From Delphinus delphis (lineage: Eukaryota > Chordata > Mammalia > Artiodactyla > Delphinidae): DNA of 64,000 nt. The notes under the pieces were generated by a model. It had not been told where the DNA came from. It did not search any database and worked only from the letters and a program-made list of their open reading frames with translations. The stretch covers positions 11,060,680 to 11,124,679 of the forward strand of contig NC_082703.1 in NCBI RefSeq assembly GCF_949987515.2. Reading direction: 5' to 3'. Shown in pieces: positions 11,086 to 22,499 of the stretch; the stretch's first letter is position 1, and each line of letters begins with the position of its first letter. The position numbers and the translations under genes were made by a program.

Positions 11086-12714
11086 GTTTCCTCGTCAAAA
11101 GTGCAGTGAGGAACATTGCACTATTGTTTAACTAGGAGAAGGACAGTAAAAGTTTGTGCCAAGCCATGCTGCTGTTAGTTTTATTATTAATAGCTAATGA
11201 CAGCATGGACATTTTACATCAAAAGGAAAGATATTCTTTCCTTTGAATCTCACAAGCCTCATGGACACTCTTGAAAGTGAGCTGTGAACAAGCACGAAAA
11301 ATAAAATGAAATTAATGCCTCACAGCAAAAAAAGGCAGTTACCACATAAAGTGTAGTATTTTTTCAAGTATTTTGGCCAAGTGATAAAAAAAGATACCCA
11401 TTTATTTATTACCTTTCAAATACTTTTAAAGATTAAATAAATTAATTTTCACCAACATGGGGAAAACTCTAAGAGTTTTCATTTTTATTTAATGATAAAC
11501 TAGTCTAGAAATACCAGACTGCCTTAATAAATGTGGCATTTCAAATGGAATTTGAGATCATCGCTGTACCCATTATATGTAATCTGAAAAAGAAAGACTC
11601 TTTCGGCACTTCTGCCCCCTTCATAGATAGGCGGCGTGGAGTAGGGGAGCTTGTCCTAACCAAAATATGGCTTTCGTGGGTCTTTTATACAAGTGTCCAA
11701 ACAGTAAAATGTAGATAAATGATAGCTTACTGAATCAATGCAACCATTTAAGGCGATTTATATTCTTCACTTAGACCTTTAAGTCAACTGAGCTAAGTAC
11801 ATGGGTTTTCAAGTAGGTCAGAAATCACTTGCTTCTTCTTTATGTGTCGTTTTGGTCTCTCAAATGCCTTTTCCTCTGATAAAAAAATGTATTCTCATTC
11901 ATGCTCAGTATGATTTTTACTTCGCGTGCTACCTATGGTAGAGTGTTTGTGTTTTGAATCTGCTTCCTAACGTTGAAACCAAAGAGTTTCTCTAAATATT
12001 AATCAAATGGGAGAGATGTCATATTGGGCAAGAGGGTTTTCCCAGTGGAGATGGAATTCCCTGAAATCCCACTGAGTGGTCCTTATTTATTCTGCAAGTG
12101 CTCATCAGGCTTCCTAGCACCTTCTGAGCATGTCCTTTTGTTTAAGTGGAATGACAATATAAAGAATATGGAAAAGCTGTGGTCTTAGACCTTCAGATGC
12201 CTGTGAGCCCGTGACTTAGAGTACAAAGACTTTACGAAAAAAAAAGTGAATTTTATTACTGGATTCCTAAGAGAAAAGAGATGAGGCCTGTTAAATGGAG
12301 AGAAGAGAGAAAGAAAATCATAGGGGAATAAGCAAAGATGCAAGTAGGTATAATAGCTGTGAAAATAAAGAAAGAACATGCACATTTCATGAGAGATAAA
12401 GTAAGAGAAATGGGTACAGTGACGGAAGATGGACAGGCTCGGAGCACTGAGAAAAGAAAACCGTTTTTCATTATAGCATTTCAAAGGAGTTTTGAAAAAG
12501 ACAAATGGAGGAACAGGGACTATGGAAATAGAAAAAGAATAATTTTGTAGGTAAGCTGTCCAGGAAAAAAAAAGGTATTTGGACAAGAGAAAGGTAAATC
12601 AAATAAAAAGGCATATAAATGACTAGGTAATTGCAATAATAATATTAATATGGCATTCTTCCTAATATGGCATTCTTCTGTTTCCTCTCCAAGTCCACTG
12701 CTAAGAAAAAGGTA
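11086..12714. other. no gene recognised
   Basis: Unassigned AT-rich DNA. Frames at 11533-11718 (plus) and 12185-12586, 12256-12471 and 12520-12717 (minus) lie in purine-rich plus-strand sequence that gives long F/L/S-rich minus frames by composition. A 17-bp direct duplication (TAATATGGCATTCTTCC type) occurs at about 12647-12680. Confidence 0.5.
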
Positions 12715-13437
12715 CACTCAGCCCTCCATATCCATAAGTTCTGCATCTGAGGACTGAACTAACTACAGATAGAAAATATTCAGAAAAAAAATTCCAGAAA
12801 GTTCCAAAAAGCAAATCTTGAACTTTCCATGCACCAGCAACTACTTACATAGCATTTACATTGTATCAGGTATTATATGTAATCTAGATATGATTTAAAG
12901 TATACGGGAGGGGACTTCCCTGGTGGCGCAGTGGTTAAGAATCTGCCAGCCAATGCAGGGGACACGGGTTCGAGCCCCGGTCCGGGAAGATCCCACATGC
13001 CACGGAGCAACTAAGCCCGTGCGCCATAACTACTGAGCCTGCGCTCTAGAGCCCACGTGCCACAACTACTGAGCCTGCATGCCACAACTACTGAGCCCAT
13101 GTGCCACAACTACTGAAGCCCACGTGCCTAGAGCCCATGCTCCACAACAAGAGAAGCCACCGCAATGAGAAGCCCGTGTACCACAATGAAGAGTAGCCCC
13201 CGCTCACCACAACTAGAGAAAGCCTGTGTGCAGCAACGAAGACCCAACGCAGCCAAAAATAAATAAATGTTTATTAAAAAAATAATAGAAATGTTAAAAA
13301 ATAAATAAAGTATATGGGAGGATGTGTTACATGCAAATACTACGTCATTTTATATAAGGGGCTTGAGCATCCTCAGATTTTGGTATCTGGGTGGGTGGTC
13401 TTGGAACCAATTTCCCATGTATACTGGGGGACAACCG
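12715..13437. mobile_element. Tigger-family (MER8-like) DNA transposon, split by a CHR SINE
   Basis: Left end CACTCAGCCCTCCATATCC after a TA (12713-12714). Right end ...ATACTGGGGGACAACCG before a TA (13438-13439). The ends are decayed inverted repeats of the mariner/Tigger type, and the TA duplications fit. The inside holds the A-rich block near 12782 (AAAATTCCAGAAAGTTCC) and the 'TTTATATAAGGGGCTTGAGCATCC' block near 13350 known from MER8-like elements. Removing the SINE at 12912-13306 joins the two halves at the duplicated target. No transposase remains. Confidence 0.75.
12897..13321 (+). mobile_element. long CHR SINE with expanded internal 22-bp repeats and 15-bp target-site duplication
   Basis: SINE body 12912-13306, A box TGGCGCAGTGG at 12924-12934, intact B box GGTTCGAGCCC at 12967-12977, tail of TAAA units. 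Target-site duplication AAAGTATACGGGAGG at 12897-12911 and AAAGTATATGGGAGG at 13307-13321 (14 of 15). The body contains AACTACTGA four times, starting at 13028, 13064, 13086 and 13108, with spacings of 36, 22 and 22 bases. The copy at 61380 has one such unit. Confidence 0.95.
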
Positions 13438-13879
13438 TACCTCTATATTCATAAAATAAGAGTCATAGAGGGAAGTGAATTACCTGAGAACACAGAAATA
13501 AGGCAACTGCTTTCAATCGCCCAACATTCAGATGCTCTGCTGTCAAAGTCAGCTCCAGAAGGAGAGCCTCGGGCTAGGAGATAAGTGAAGATGAGGCCTA
13601 GTGCAGAGAACTCTTGGTGCCCTAGCTGCTACAAGCGTATCCCAGTTAGACAGGTGCTACTATATGATTTTCAGTGTGATCTTTATTTTAGAGAAAAATA
13701 ATGCCTCAATTCATTAGTGAAAAAGTCTGAATGATTATAGACTTTAGAATAAAATCAAGGGAAGAATGTGAGAAGGATTTATCCAAGACAGGTAAATACC
13801 TTCTTATAATATTATCTTTTAAGTGTGGTAACAGCACTATGTATACTTCACAGTATATACATAGAAGTGTAAGGGATTA
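13438..13879. other. no gene or repeat recognised
   Basis: Unassigned. Weak MIR-like wording near 13450-13560 on the minus strand is too decayed to call. Confidence 0.4.
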
Positions 13880-14010
13880 ATTCAGCTTCGAATAAAGAGC
13901 AAAGAAGGGTCAGAGGAAGCTTCACAGAGGATGTGACAACATCTTGGGCCTTGAAGTCTTAGCAAGATTTTTGCTGGTGGAGAGATTTCTCTAGCACCCC
14001 AGCTGAACTG
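13880..14010 (-). mobile_element. possible L2 LINE fragment
   Basis: 'GAGGAAGCTTCACAGAGGATGTGACA...TTGGGCCTTGAAGTCTTAGCAAGATTT' resembles the reverse complement of the L2 'ctcaaatgtcacctcctcagagaggccttcc' region. Short and diverged. Confidence 0.4.
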
Positions 14011-15532
14011 CTCCATGAAGAAAGATCCAGGTGTTATCCCTTCTTTCAAAATTCAGTGTTTCCAATGGATATTTCCTTCAACACGGGCAGTAGGAACATG
14101 GCCAGAAACTAAGCCACCCCTAAAGGCTCCACAATAGCTTTAGAACCCAGATCAAAATGCCTTCTTATCAAGAGGAACATTGAGTGCATGAGGCACCAGG
14201 AGAGGTGGGCAGTCTGCCCAGGGTCCAAGAATTCAAGGTCACTTTGCCATGCCATTGAGACAGCTCCTCTAGGCTGATATCTGACACTTAGGTGAAGATC
14301 ATTAAGTATTTCAGGAAATTTTCTGAAACCTCATAGCATGAGAAAGTATGCAAATTATGATTCATATGTCTATTACATGATTTATGCAACTGGATATGAA
14401 ATGGAAGATCCTTTTAAACCCTATGGTTTACTCACAGTGAAGGAAAGGAATGGTATATGGGGCAGGTTTTGAGGAACTCAGTTGTATATTACATTTCTGT
14501 ATTCATAGGCTAGCCTCTTAAAAATAGTCTACTGCTCTTCCAGTGAGTATGTGAAGCAGCCTACAAAGTTAAAATATATATAACAAGACAATTAAGAAAA
14601 TAGAGCAATGATGAGAAATTATTTTCAAATGAAAAGAAAAACCATAATTGAACCAAAACTAATGTGTAGAGTAATCACTCTAATTGTTACTCTAGCTATG
14701 AATTAAATTTAGCTGTGAGCTTCCTGGTGGCCAAGGAAAAATGAGAATCATCACGGACTCTTTGCAGATCATTAATGAATGAAGTCTACAAGATCTTCTG
14801 TAAGAACATGTCATTTCTGGGCATTATGTCATTGGAAAATGTCATCACGCAAATCCTTGTATAAAGGATTTTCCATCACACAAAACAAAGTCTCCAACTG
14901 CAGTTTTGTAGAAAATATAAATTGGCTCTTCCTGTGCTACTTCTTACATTGACCCCGTAAAAATTCTGAGGCCACAACATTAAACTGTAACTCAGGGAAG
15001 GAATTTCTATGAGGATGTAAAGTAAAATAGCCCCAGTAGCTTGCTCTCTGGTAATACAACATAATTCAGGAATACAACTTAGAAAAACAAAAGATGTTAT
15101 CAGATAACATGTCACTTAGACATTCAGCTTAACCAATTCAATACTTGCACTGGATCCCTTCACTATGGGTAAAAAAAAGACCCTTAATTACAACATATTA
15201 ATTAAAAGCTAGGAATCATTTAATATTTTAACCTAAAGCCAAGTACCTTGATCTATATTCTCACTCAGAGGAACCCTTGCCTCCTCTAAGTCAGACTGAT
15301 TCACATTTTTTCACCCAATAGCATTTTGAGGCTACCCAAGTCCTCAACTGCAAAGTTAAAAGCTCAGAAGGGAAATAAAAGGTATTATCAACCACCCTTC
15401 TCAGAGGTGAACCACTGGATGCATCTAACTTATCAAGCTACTTCAGGCTACACTTGGCTATATTAACATCTAACTTAAATTCATGCCTAACTTTGCCCTT
15501 GACGTTCATATCCCAGTGACCTTCTGTTGATC
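14011..15532. other. no gene recognised
   Basis: Unassigned AT-rich DNA. A minus frame at 14876-15115 has no domain. Nothing else can be supported. Confidence 0.5.
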
Positions 15533-15735
15533 CATTTTTTTTTTAACATCTTTACTGGAGTATAACTGCTTTACAATGGTGTGTTAGTTCCTGCTGTACA
15601 ACAAAGTGAATTAGCTATACATACACATACATCCCCATATCTCCTCCCTCTTGCATCTCCCTCCCACCCTCCCTATCCCACCACTCTAGGTGGTCACAAA
15701 GCACAAAGCACCAAGCTGATCTCCCTGTGCTAGGA
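15533..15735 (-). mobile_element. L1 LINE 3' UTR, 5'-truncated
   Basis: It begins with a T-run (15533-15543, the reverse of the L1 tail) and ACATCTTTACTGGAGTATAA, passes the 'CCTCTTGCATCTCCCTCCCACCC' block and 'CTAGGTGGTCACAAAGCAC', and stops at 'CTCCCTGTGCTAGGAC'. It aligns by eye with the 3' UTRs at 41745 and 61668. About 200 bases long and non-coding. Confidence 0.9.
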
Positions 15736-17454
15736 CAGAAAGGATATTTGCTCTAGGATCTAATCTTACATAGAGTGTTCTAGGAGTTCCTCTCAATTTA
15801 CACAATAGAGGACCCATCATCAGAGAGAAGAGAACACTGTCCTGTGGCTATAAATGATGGAGAAGTCTACAGTTAGGATGAAATTAAAAGGCACTGGCAA
15901 TTTTTAAAAATTGCTTATTCTTACTACTAGAACTATTGCAATATGTATCTCCTTTCCAAAGCAGCAGCTAACAGGGAAGGTGATGGAGGGAGACATTAAC
16001 ATTTCTAATTGACTTGCAAACCTGTGAATCAGGATGATTTCAAAAAGCAACTATACTTCAATAATTTTTTTTTTAAAAAGCAACAACCTAGGAGTACCAA
16101 TTCTTCCTTGGCTAGAACTTGCCCTTCTCAGTTTAAATGATCTTCGTACTATCTGTATAGAACGATAAGAAGGAATTTCATCCTGCAGTTTCATCTGTGC
16201 CCAAGGTTAATCATACTAACACTGTCTCTTCGGTGACATGGCAACCATACATGATACTCATCTACAAGGACTAAAAAACATGGCAATCCCAAGGAAGTTT
16301 TAATAAGAACCCATTCCACTTCATGCTGACACTTCAACCCTGTCCGATCTAAGATGACAGTTAGGATGGCCACAAAGGATGGAAATGGATGCCACTTGAT
16401 GTCGCGTAGCTTAATAGATGGAAAGCATCTACCACAAAATGTTCTTTTTGGAAGATATGTTTTGCTTTATGTTAAATATTACAAAAAAGGGGGAAACTTC
16501 ATATTCTTGGCTTATATATTTTCCTTGTCCAATTACCCGTGAACATGACAGTGCAAATAGACTGCAACTAGCAGTATATTTTTCTACAAAAGCTTATCTA
16601 CAAAAGCTCAGGGTACAGGAATCCTATTTGTATTTATCAAAATAAATCAACTACGCATTAGTTTCTTTCAGGCCTGTCTTGTCTGCACATTTCTACCTAT
16701 CTCATCTGTAAGACTCTCTCTTCCATATCGTAATTGGAAAACTTAAAATGTGATACCTATGATTAGGTACATAATAACTTTTTGATAAATGCCACCTAGG
16801 CTGGGTATTTCACTTATAATTCAAATAAAGTTAAATGCAGCACAATTTGTTGAAACAGCATAATCTAGACTAGGAATGAGGTCTCAGATTTCTTGCTTTC
16901 TTTCTGTGTATTTCTATACCAGTATAAGAGAGAATTTGACCGGCCCAGCTAATTGCTCACCATTCCTCTTTAGATAGAAATTTTCATGATAAGCTACCTT
17001 TAGCATTTTGGTCAATCTACAAATTGGCGGCAATTGGGTGGCTCACTCACAAATAGTGACAGCCACGTGAGCAGAGCCTTCGGTGCAAATCGTGACTCGA
17101 GTACTTTCTATCTGAAGACAACTCGGAGAGGGAAGCACGAGGTTTGAACCATTCAAACACGTCAGCCCTAAAGGTGCTCATCCCCGTTGTGGTCAAATTC
17201 TGAGAAGTAAGAGTGCCAAGCAATTCCCAATGACGATCGTTCACCCAGTTGTGTGTGGCTCAACTTCTCTGTGCAAAAGGCACAGATATGTCAGTTAATA
17301 TCATCTCTTCCTAGAGATGAAAGTAGAGGTTTTATGTTCTCAACATTTACTAAGAAAAGCTAAGACAGAAACAATGGCATAAAAGGATGTGAGTGCTTCT
17401 GGACTGGCAGTGCAAGATATCATTACAGTTAGTGTCCTATAAGACAGTGTGATG
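15736..17454. other. no gene recognised; CpG-containing stretch 16920-17270
   Basis: No exon or repeat that I can name. 16920-17270 keeps more CpG than its surroundings (for example GACTCGAG, ACTCGGAGAG, GACGATCG) with no SINE or LTR to explain it, so it may be conserved or simply less methylated. The short direct repeat AAAAAGCAAC at 16042-16051 and 16075-16084 is discussed in the findings. Confidence 0.4.
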
Positions 17455-17645
17455 TTGGGGACTAAATACTGACCTTAAACTGGAGATCTGGATTTTTGTC
17501 TCATCTCGGAATGTAAGTATTTTTGCTCTAAACTTCCAGGTAACCTTGAATAAATTCGTTTATCCCCTGACACCTCAGTTTCTTATTCTTAAAATGAGTG
17601 TGAAGACCTAGGGGTATGGCTCAAACTTTTGAAGATTTTTTGGTG
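17455..17645 (+). mobile_element. probable MIR SINE
   Basis: 'AACTGGAGATCTGGATTTTTG', 'TAACCTTGAATAAATTCGTTTATCCCC', 'ACACCTCAGTTTCTTATTCTTAAAATGAG' follow the MIR core order. The tail is worn. Confidence 0.5.
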
Positions 17646-17936
17646 TTACTCTTACTACTTAGCTGGACAGGATATAGAAGAAATCCTTTAAAATGCTGAT
17701 GTTATGGAATCATTTCATACCTATCTTATAGGCAAATTACATGATATCATAATTTTACACTGATACATTTTAATTGCCTGAGGTTTTTTACACAGTATAT
17801 TTCCATTCTTAAAGAGTCAGGTTAGAGTATTCTACTAGAATTGTCCGTTTATGAGTCTGGCCTTTTGAACTTAAAAGTCCACTAACTTAATGCATGATTC
17901 TTCTAATTTAAAGAATCCCTCAAATTGAAATGCGTA

Positions 17937-18060
17937 CTGTGGTTACCTCAGATGTAGACTCAGAATAACTCAGGTATGGAAATAATGAGTAAAATGACTC
18001 AAATACCCACAAATGAGTATTATGGTTACCTCAGAATTTAGACTCAAAGTAACAGGCACA
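17937..18060. repeat. 82-bp-offset imperfect tandem duplication
   Basis: GGTTACCTCAGATGTAGACTCAGAATAACTCAGG starting at 17941 recurs as GGTTACCTCAGAATTTAGACTCAAAGTAACAGG starting at 18023, and both copies are preceded by a T-rich TACTGTGG/TATTATGG. The offset is 82 bases and the matched part about 36. It is not part of any repeat family I recognise. Confidence 0.65.
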
Positions 18061-18304
18061 CAGAAGCAGAGACTGTATTTGCATCCCAGAATGAACGAGG
18101 CATCGAAGCTTGGTCCATGTGTGTCCCTTACTTCAGCCATTCTGCCTGTAGTACGAATGCAAAATGACAGTGATAGCCAGACAATTTGTACTACTTGCTG
18201 TTGTTTAAACTTTAAGCAAGCAAACCAAGTGCACACAACACTCCGATCTGTGTAACTAAGAAATATTCCATGCTCCACTGTCTCCAATCACTCTGTAGAA
18301 AAAC

Positions 18305-18515
18305 CGTGACGTTTAGGAGCCAGTTAGACTTGTGTCAAATGCCACTTTCATCATTTACCAATTGTATAAAATGTCTTGGGAAAGTTACTTGAAGTCTCTG
18401 GCCTCTGATATCAGCCAGATTTCAGAGTCATTTCAAAATGTACAGAAGGCAATGCATGGAAGGACCTGGCAGGGAGCATGACGTAAGTTGATACTCAGTA
18501 TGTGCTTCTTCCAAG
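18305..18515 (+). mobile_element. probable MIR SINE
   Basis: 'GTTTAGGAGCCAGTTAGACTTGTGTC', 'CATTTACCAATTGTATAAAATGTCTTGGGAAAGTTACTTGAAG', 'GACCTGGCAGGGAGCATGACG', 'GATACTCAGTATGTG' match the MIR order at low identity. Confidence 0.5.
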
Positions 18516-20383
18516 TCCTCTCTCCTTGGTCTACCCACCTTTTGCATTCCTCACAACCAATGATCCTCACTAAAATACTTTAGGTAAATCACCCCCCACA
18601 CCCCATCCTCACCCCCTTAATCTGAGAAATCTATTAGAAGAAAGATCCCTCCTAGTCACATGGAATCCACTCATGACGAACGTAATGGACTTCACAGAAA
18701 CCATCTACCTGAATGACACTGCAGCCCTAGGAGACAAGCAAGGGCAATAATTGCTACAGAAAATTTCATGGAAGTGAAACCAAGACATCAAGTGACTTGA
18801 CTGAGCTCACTTAGAGGGTAAGTTATAAATGGATATCTAATAATACAATTTACTAAAAGAGTTGATGCAATGGTATTATAGAGCCATTTCCCCTGAAGGT
18901 TACCCTGGAGAGTTCAAATTAGGAAGCAACGTTTTGCCAAGTACCATACTGCAGAACAAGGATACATCATCAATAACTCTACAAAGAAATGCAAAAGAAG
19001 TCTCCAACGATGGATAATACAAATTCTGCAGTCATTAAAATACATTTGGAAATCCAGTCTCTGCCTTTTAAAGACAACCAATGAACTGGACTTTTTTCAT
19101 GTAGTGTAAGCGTACACAGAACCAACTAGAGATCATGAAAATTTGAAACTGTTAAATATCATGATATTTTTATTTTCCTTTGAGGTCAGAGATACTCCCA
19201 AATGTCTTTATACATTCTACTTCGAGTACCTAAAGTCAATTTTTTTTAAGTCATTTAAGACTGATACAAGATATGGAAAAAGTCATTTCTATTCATCTAT
19301 TTCTGGACCTCTTAGTAATAAATAATAAATAATAATAACTCCTATTAAGTCACACCTTTCTTTTGGCGGCCATGAAATATGTTCCTAGAGTCTTGTGTGA
19401 ATCTTTAGATGTACCAGGTATATTCAACTGGGAGCACTTTTTGCCTCTTTCTATAAAAGCTCGCTCATTATGGATAGAAAAGCTAGCCTAAAACATTTTT
19501 TTAACTCCTTTACTTCAGGGCAAAGTGCAAAATGCGTAAAAGAAAACCAAAAATAGCATGGAGATGCCCGAGTGCTTGGTCTAGAATCGACCTTCCCTAC
19601 ATATTAACCTCTCCTCTTTCTCCTTTTCTCTTTCTTTTCTTGAAAGAATCCCTCCAAGGAATTACTTGCATTTTTTCCTGTCTAAGGAAGGCTCCCACAC
19701 CTTACAATTCTTCTTTCTAAACACTATCTGACCCTTGAATATTAATAATTGTTTAGTACTTCACTCTATCGTACTCGGGATCATCCATTAGTTAAAACCA
19801 TAAAAGGGGTTATTTCATCTCATTTGCAGAGTCTGGGATGGGTAAACCTCCAAGGAATGTACAGTCTTAGAAAATAAGGTAAAAAAATGATCTTCTTTCC
19901 AAAAATGACCCTCAGTGTCAGTGCTTTTTAACAGCTAATTTCACTGCTGAACAACGAATATGAGCTAGAAAAATTCAAAATTCTTCAAAGAAATGTATTA
20001 TGTGCTTAGAACACAAGATGTCAAATATCTCCTTCATGCTTTCTGACCAAGGTACACAGAGGCAACGTGTCTAATGCAGAAAGAGCAGTGAACAGACTTA
20101 TCATGACGGTTGCCTCTTTTCTCCTTACATAGTTGGTTGGAAGAGTTGGAGAAGCAAAGCTGAGTGGTTCCCAGCAAGTGCAGGCATTGCAGGATACATG
20201 TCACCCAGACCCCAACCAGGGGACCTGACACAAACACTACCTTACGTCTCCCAACACAGGGACACTAGAAATGGGGCCAGTACTGCTCTGTTCCTCACTT
20301 TCTTACCAAAGTTGTATATCACTCAACATACTTTCTCTATGATACTGTAGCCTTCAGGATGAGTTCCAAATGTCTTAGTGTCA
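18516..20383. other. no gene recognised; (TAA)n at 19318-19342
   Basis: Unassigned. Short frames at 19143-19325, 19532-19720 and 20034-20237 show no domain. A TAATAAATAATAA microsatellite sits at about 19318-19342. Confidence 0.5.
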
Positions 20384-20624
20384 CCATCTGTCTAGTTTTT
20401 TTTGGTTTTTTTTTTTTGCGCTATGCGGGCCTCTCACTGTTGTGGCCTCTCCCGTTGCGGAGCACAGGCTCCGGACGCGCCGGCTCAGCAGCCATGGCTC
20501 ATGGGCGCAGCCGCTCCGCAGCATGTGGGATCCTCCCGGACCGGGGCGCGAACCCGTGTCCCCTGCATCGGCAGGCGGACTCTCAACCACTGCGCCACCA
20601 GGAAAGCCCCATCTGTCTAGTTTT
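20384..20624 (-). mobile_element. short CHR SINE with perfect 16-bp target-site duplication
   Basis: SINE body about 20400-20608, poly-T first, ending CCACCAGGAAAGCC. The flanks CCATCTGTCTAGTTTT at 20384-20399 and 20609-20624 are identical, so this is among the youngest insertions in the window. All four overlapping frames (143, 79, 72 and 69 codons) are SINE read-through, not genes. Confidence 0.97.
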
Positions 20625-20994
20625 AAAGGAGACTTTCTGGAATGTCAGGATTCCAGTAGGGATTTTTCAAATAGGTCTTGATAAAGGGAACTATAATCAT
20701 GAGGATAGAGAACCAGGCAAAACTGGAGTTCTGCTCCGTGACAGGGAGCTCAAAGAAAAAAGAGTTTCTGTTATCTCTCTCTTCTTTTAAGTTTTTATCA
20801 TGGCAATTATTTTACAATTTTTACATTGCTCATAATTCAAGAAGAACTTGTACCTTTCAGAACTTCCTATTCTATACTTTCTCACACGTATTCCGAGGAA
20901 AAGTGTTTCCCTTCAGGAATAAAAAGCTTATTATTTTGAGATTGAGGGGTGTATCCTTTATGCCTGTTTGGTCTTTATAAGATCTTAGACATAA
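20625..20994. other. no gene or repeat recognised
   Basis: Unassigned. The plus frame 20678-20980 has no recognisable domain. Confidence 0.5.
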
Positions 20995-21480
20995 GGATTT
21001 AAAGCTATCTATCAGAGACTCCTTTATTTGGAAGATAAGACCCTTTATAATATGGCCTCTGCCCACTTCTCCAGTCTTTCACACTACTCAGCAATTATTA
21101 TCAACAAACTTACAGGTTATTTTGTCTTTCTCTTTCCCCTCTTCACTCTTCTATAAATACTCTTTTTCTTTTTTTTTTTTTAAGCATAACAATTTCACTT
21201 CAATCGGGAAGACTCAACTTGAGATCACTTCTCTTGTATGGCCTGCTCTGACCCTTCCTGGTTAGATTAGGATCTTCTCCCGTGTGCTCCCTGAGAATCT
21301 TGCGTGGGTCCTTAACTTAGCATGTCTCACACTGCTATCCCATTGCATGCTTTCTCAACTATTGCCCTCATCAGTTCAATAGCTCTCTTTGAAGAATTAT
21401 GTATTATTTACTAGACTTTATGAGAACTCACCATATACGAGGTGCTCCATAAAGGTTTATTGCATAAGTTGATCAGAGAT
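20995..21480 (+). mobile_element. L2 LINE 3' region
   Basis: Blocks 'CTCTGCCCACTTCTCCAGTC', 'CTTGAGATCACTTCTCTTGTATGGCCTGCTCTGACCCTTCC', 'TTTACTAGACTTTATGAGAACTC', 'ACGAGGTGCTCCATAAAGGTTTATTGC' follow the L2 3' order. Diverged and non-coding. Confidence 0.6.
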
Positions 21481-22499
21481 CCATGATGGTGGAATTTATT
21501 CTGTTTTTTGATATTTAATTAAGGATCGATAGAACCTGGCACAGATGAGGAAGTTAAGACTCGGGGTGGTTAAAGTGACTGGTCTATCATACAAATTCTA
21601 GAAGTTAATAGATCTGGGGTTCAGAGCAGGAATTTTAACTTCGTGGACTGTAATTTTACCATGCTACTAGTTAAATACCCTACAGCAGCATTCAGCAGTT
21701 AAACGCTTAAAAATTTTTTCTACAGATGACTAAATAATGAACACATGGAAAGTATGACTACAAATCTATCATGGTGCTTCAGTTACTGACTCAATGTTCT
21801 GAAAAGATTCCAGGGATATAATATATATGACAATATATCACTGGAAGATACAAATTCTGCAGATTTTGTCTAGGAGACTAGGTGATGTCTAATGTCCATT
21901 TTAGGCTTAAAATCGCATGTTATTATTCACGTACATTAAAGATACTGTGTGCCAACCTTGGGTGAATCACTCCATAAGGAAGACAAAGCCACAGCCCTCT
22001 CCGGATGAAGGCAAAACACTCCCTTCTTCTTTAAAAAACTCCTGCCCGGTTGAAACTGATTATTTGGCAGGAGTCAATTTCCATATTGCCATGCCCCAAA
22101 TAATCATGTTGGTTATTAACAGTTACTTACTAGGCACCTATGCCCCAAAGCCTCTGGGAGCTAAATGAAAGATAATTAAAAGTTTTATATGAAAAATAGC
22201 CATTTCTCAATTAATGTGATAAGAGGCTTGGAGCAAGAGTTGAACAGGTACTTGTGTTCATAACCAGATAACTAAAGAAAACAACAGACCATGGATTTCC
22301 GGTGGGAAAACAGAGAAAAGGATATGTTGGTGGGGAGGTATTGAGAAAGGAAGTCGAAACAAATCTAGACTCAGCCTTTTCTTCCCAAATCTCCTTCTAA
22401 TGTAGCGCTCATCTAAGTGAATAACACTCATCCGCTTGCGTGTCTTAGCCAGAAACCGGAGATGCATCCTGGGCAACCGTCTTTCTTATGCCCCACATG
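21481..22499. other. no gene recognised; possible noncoding element 21880-22180
   Basis: 21540-21650 may be a worn minus-strand MIR ('CACAGATGAGGAAGTTAAGACTCGG'). 21880-22180 is repeat-free and dense in AT-rich motifs, including GGTTATTAAC (resembling half of an HNF1-type site). Regulatory meaning is a guess. Confidence 0.35.

Noticed and set aside
12185..12586. 133-codon minus frame
   Set aside because: F/S/L-rich product from a purine-rich plus strand. Composition alone explains it.
12966..12980. tRNA gene from the intact A and B boxes
   Set aside because: The boxes belong to the SINE head. The rest does not fold as a tRNA, and the element carries a SINE body, tail and target-site duplication.
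13020..13125. Regularly spaced short repeats resembling a CRISPR array
   Set aside because: They are the internal units of a long CHR SINE in eukaryotic DNA. Units are 22 bases with no separate spacers and no cas genes.
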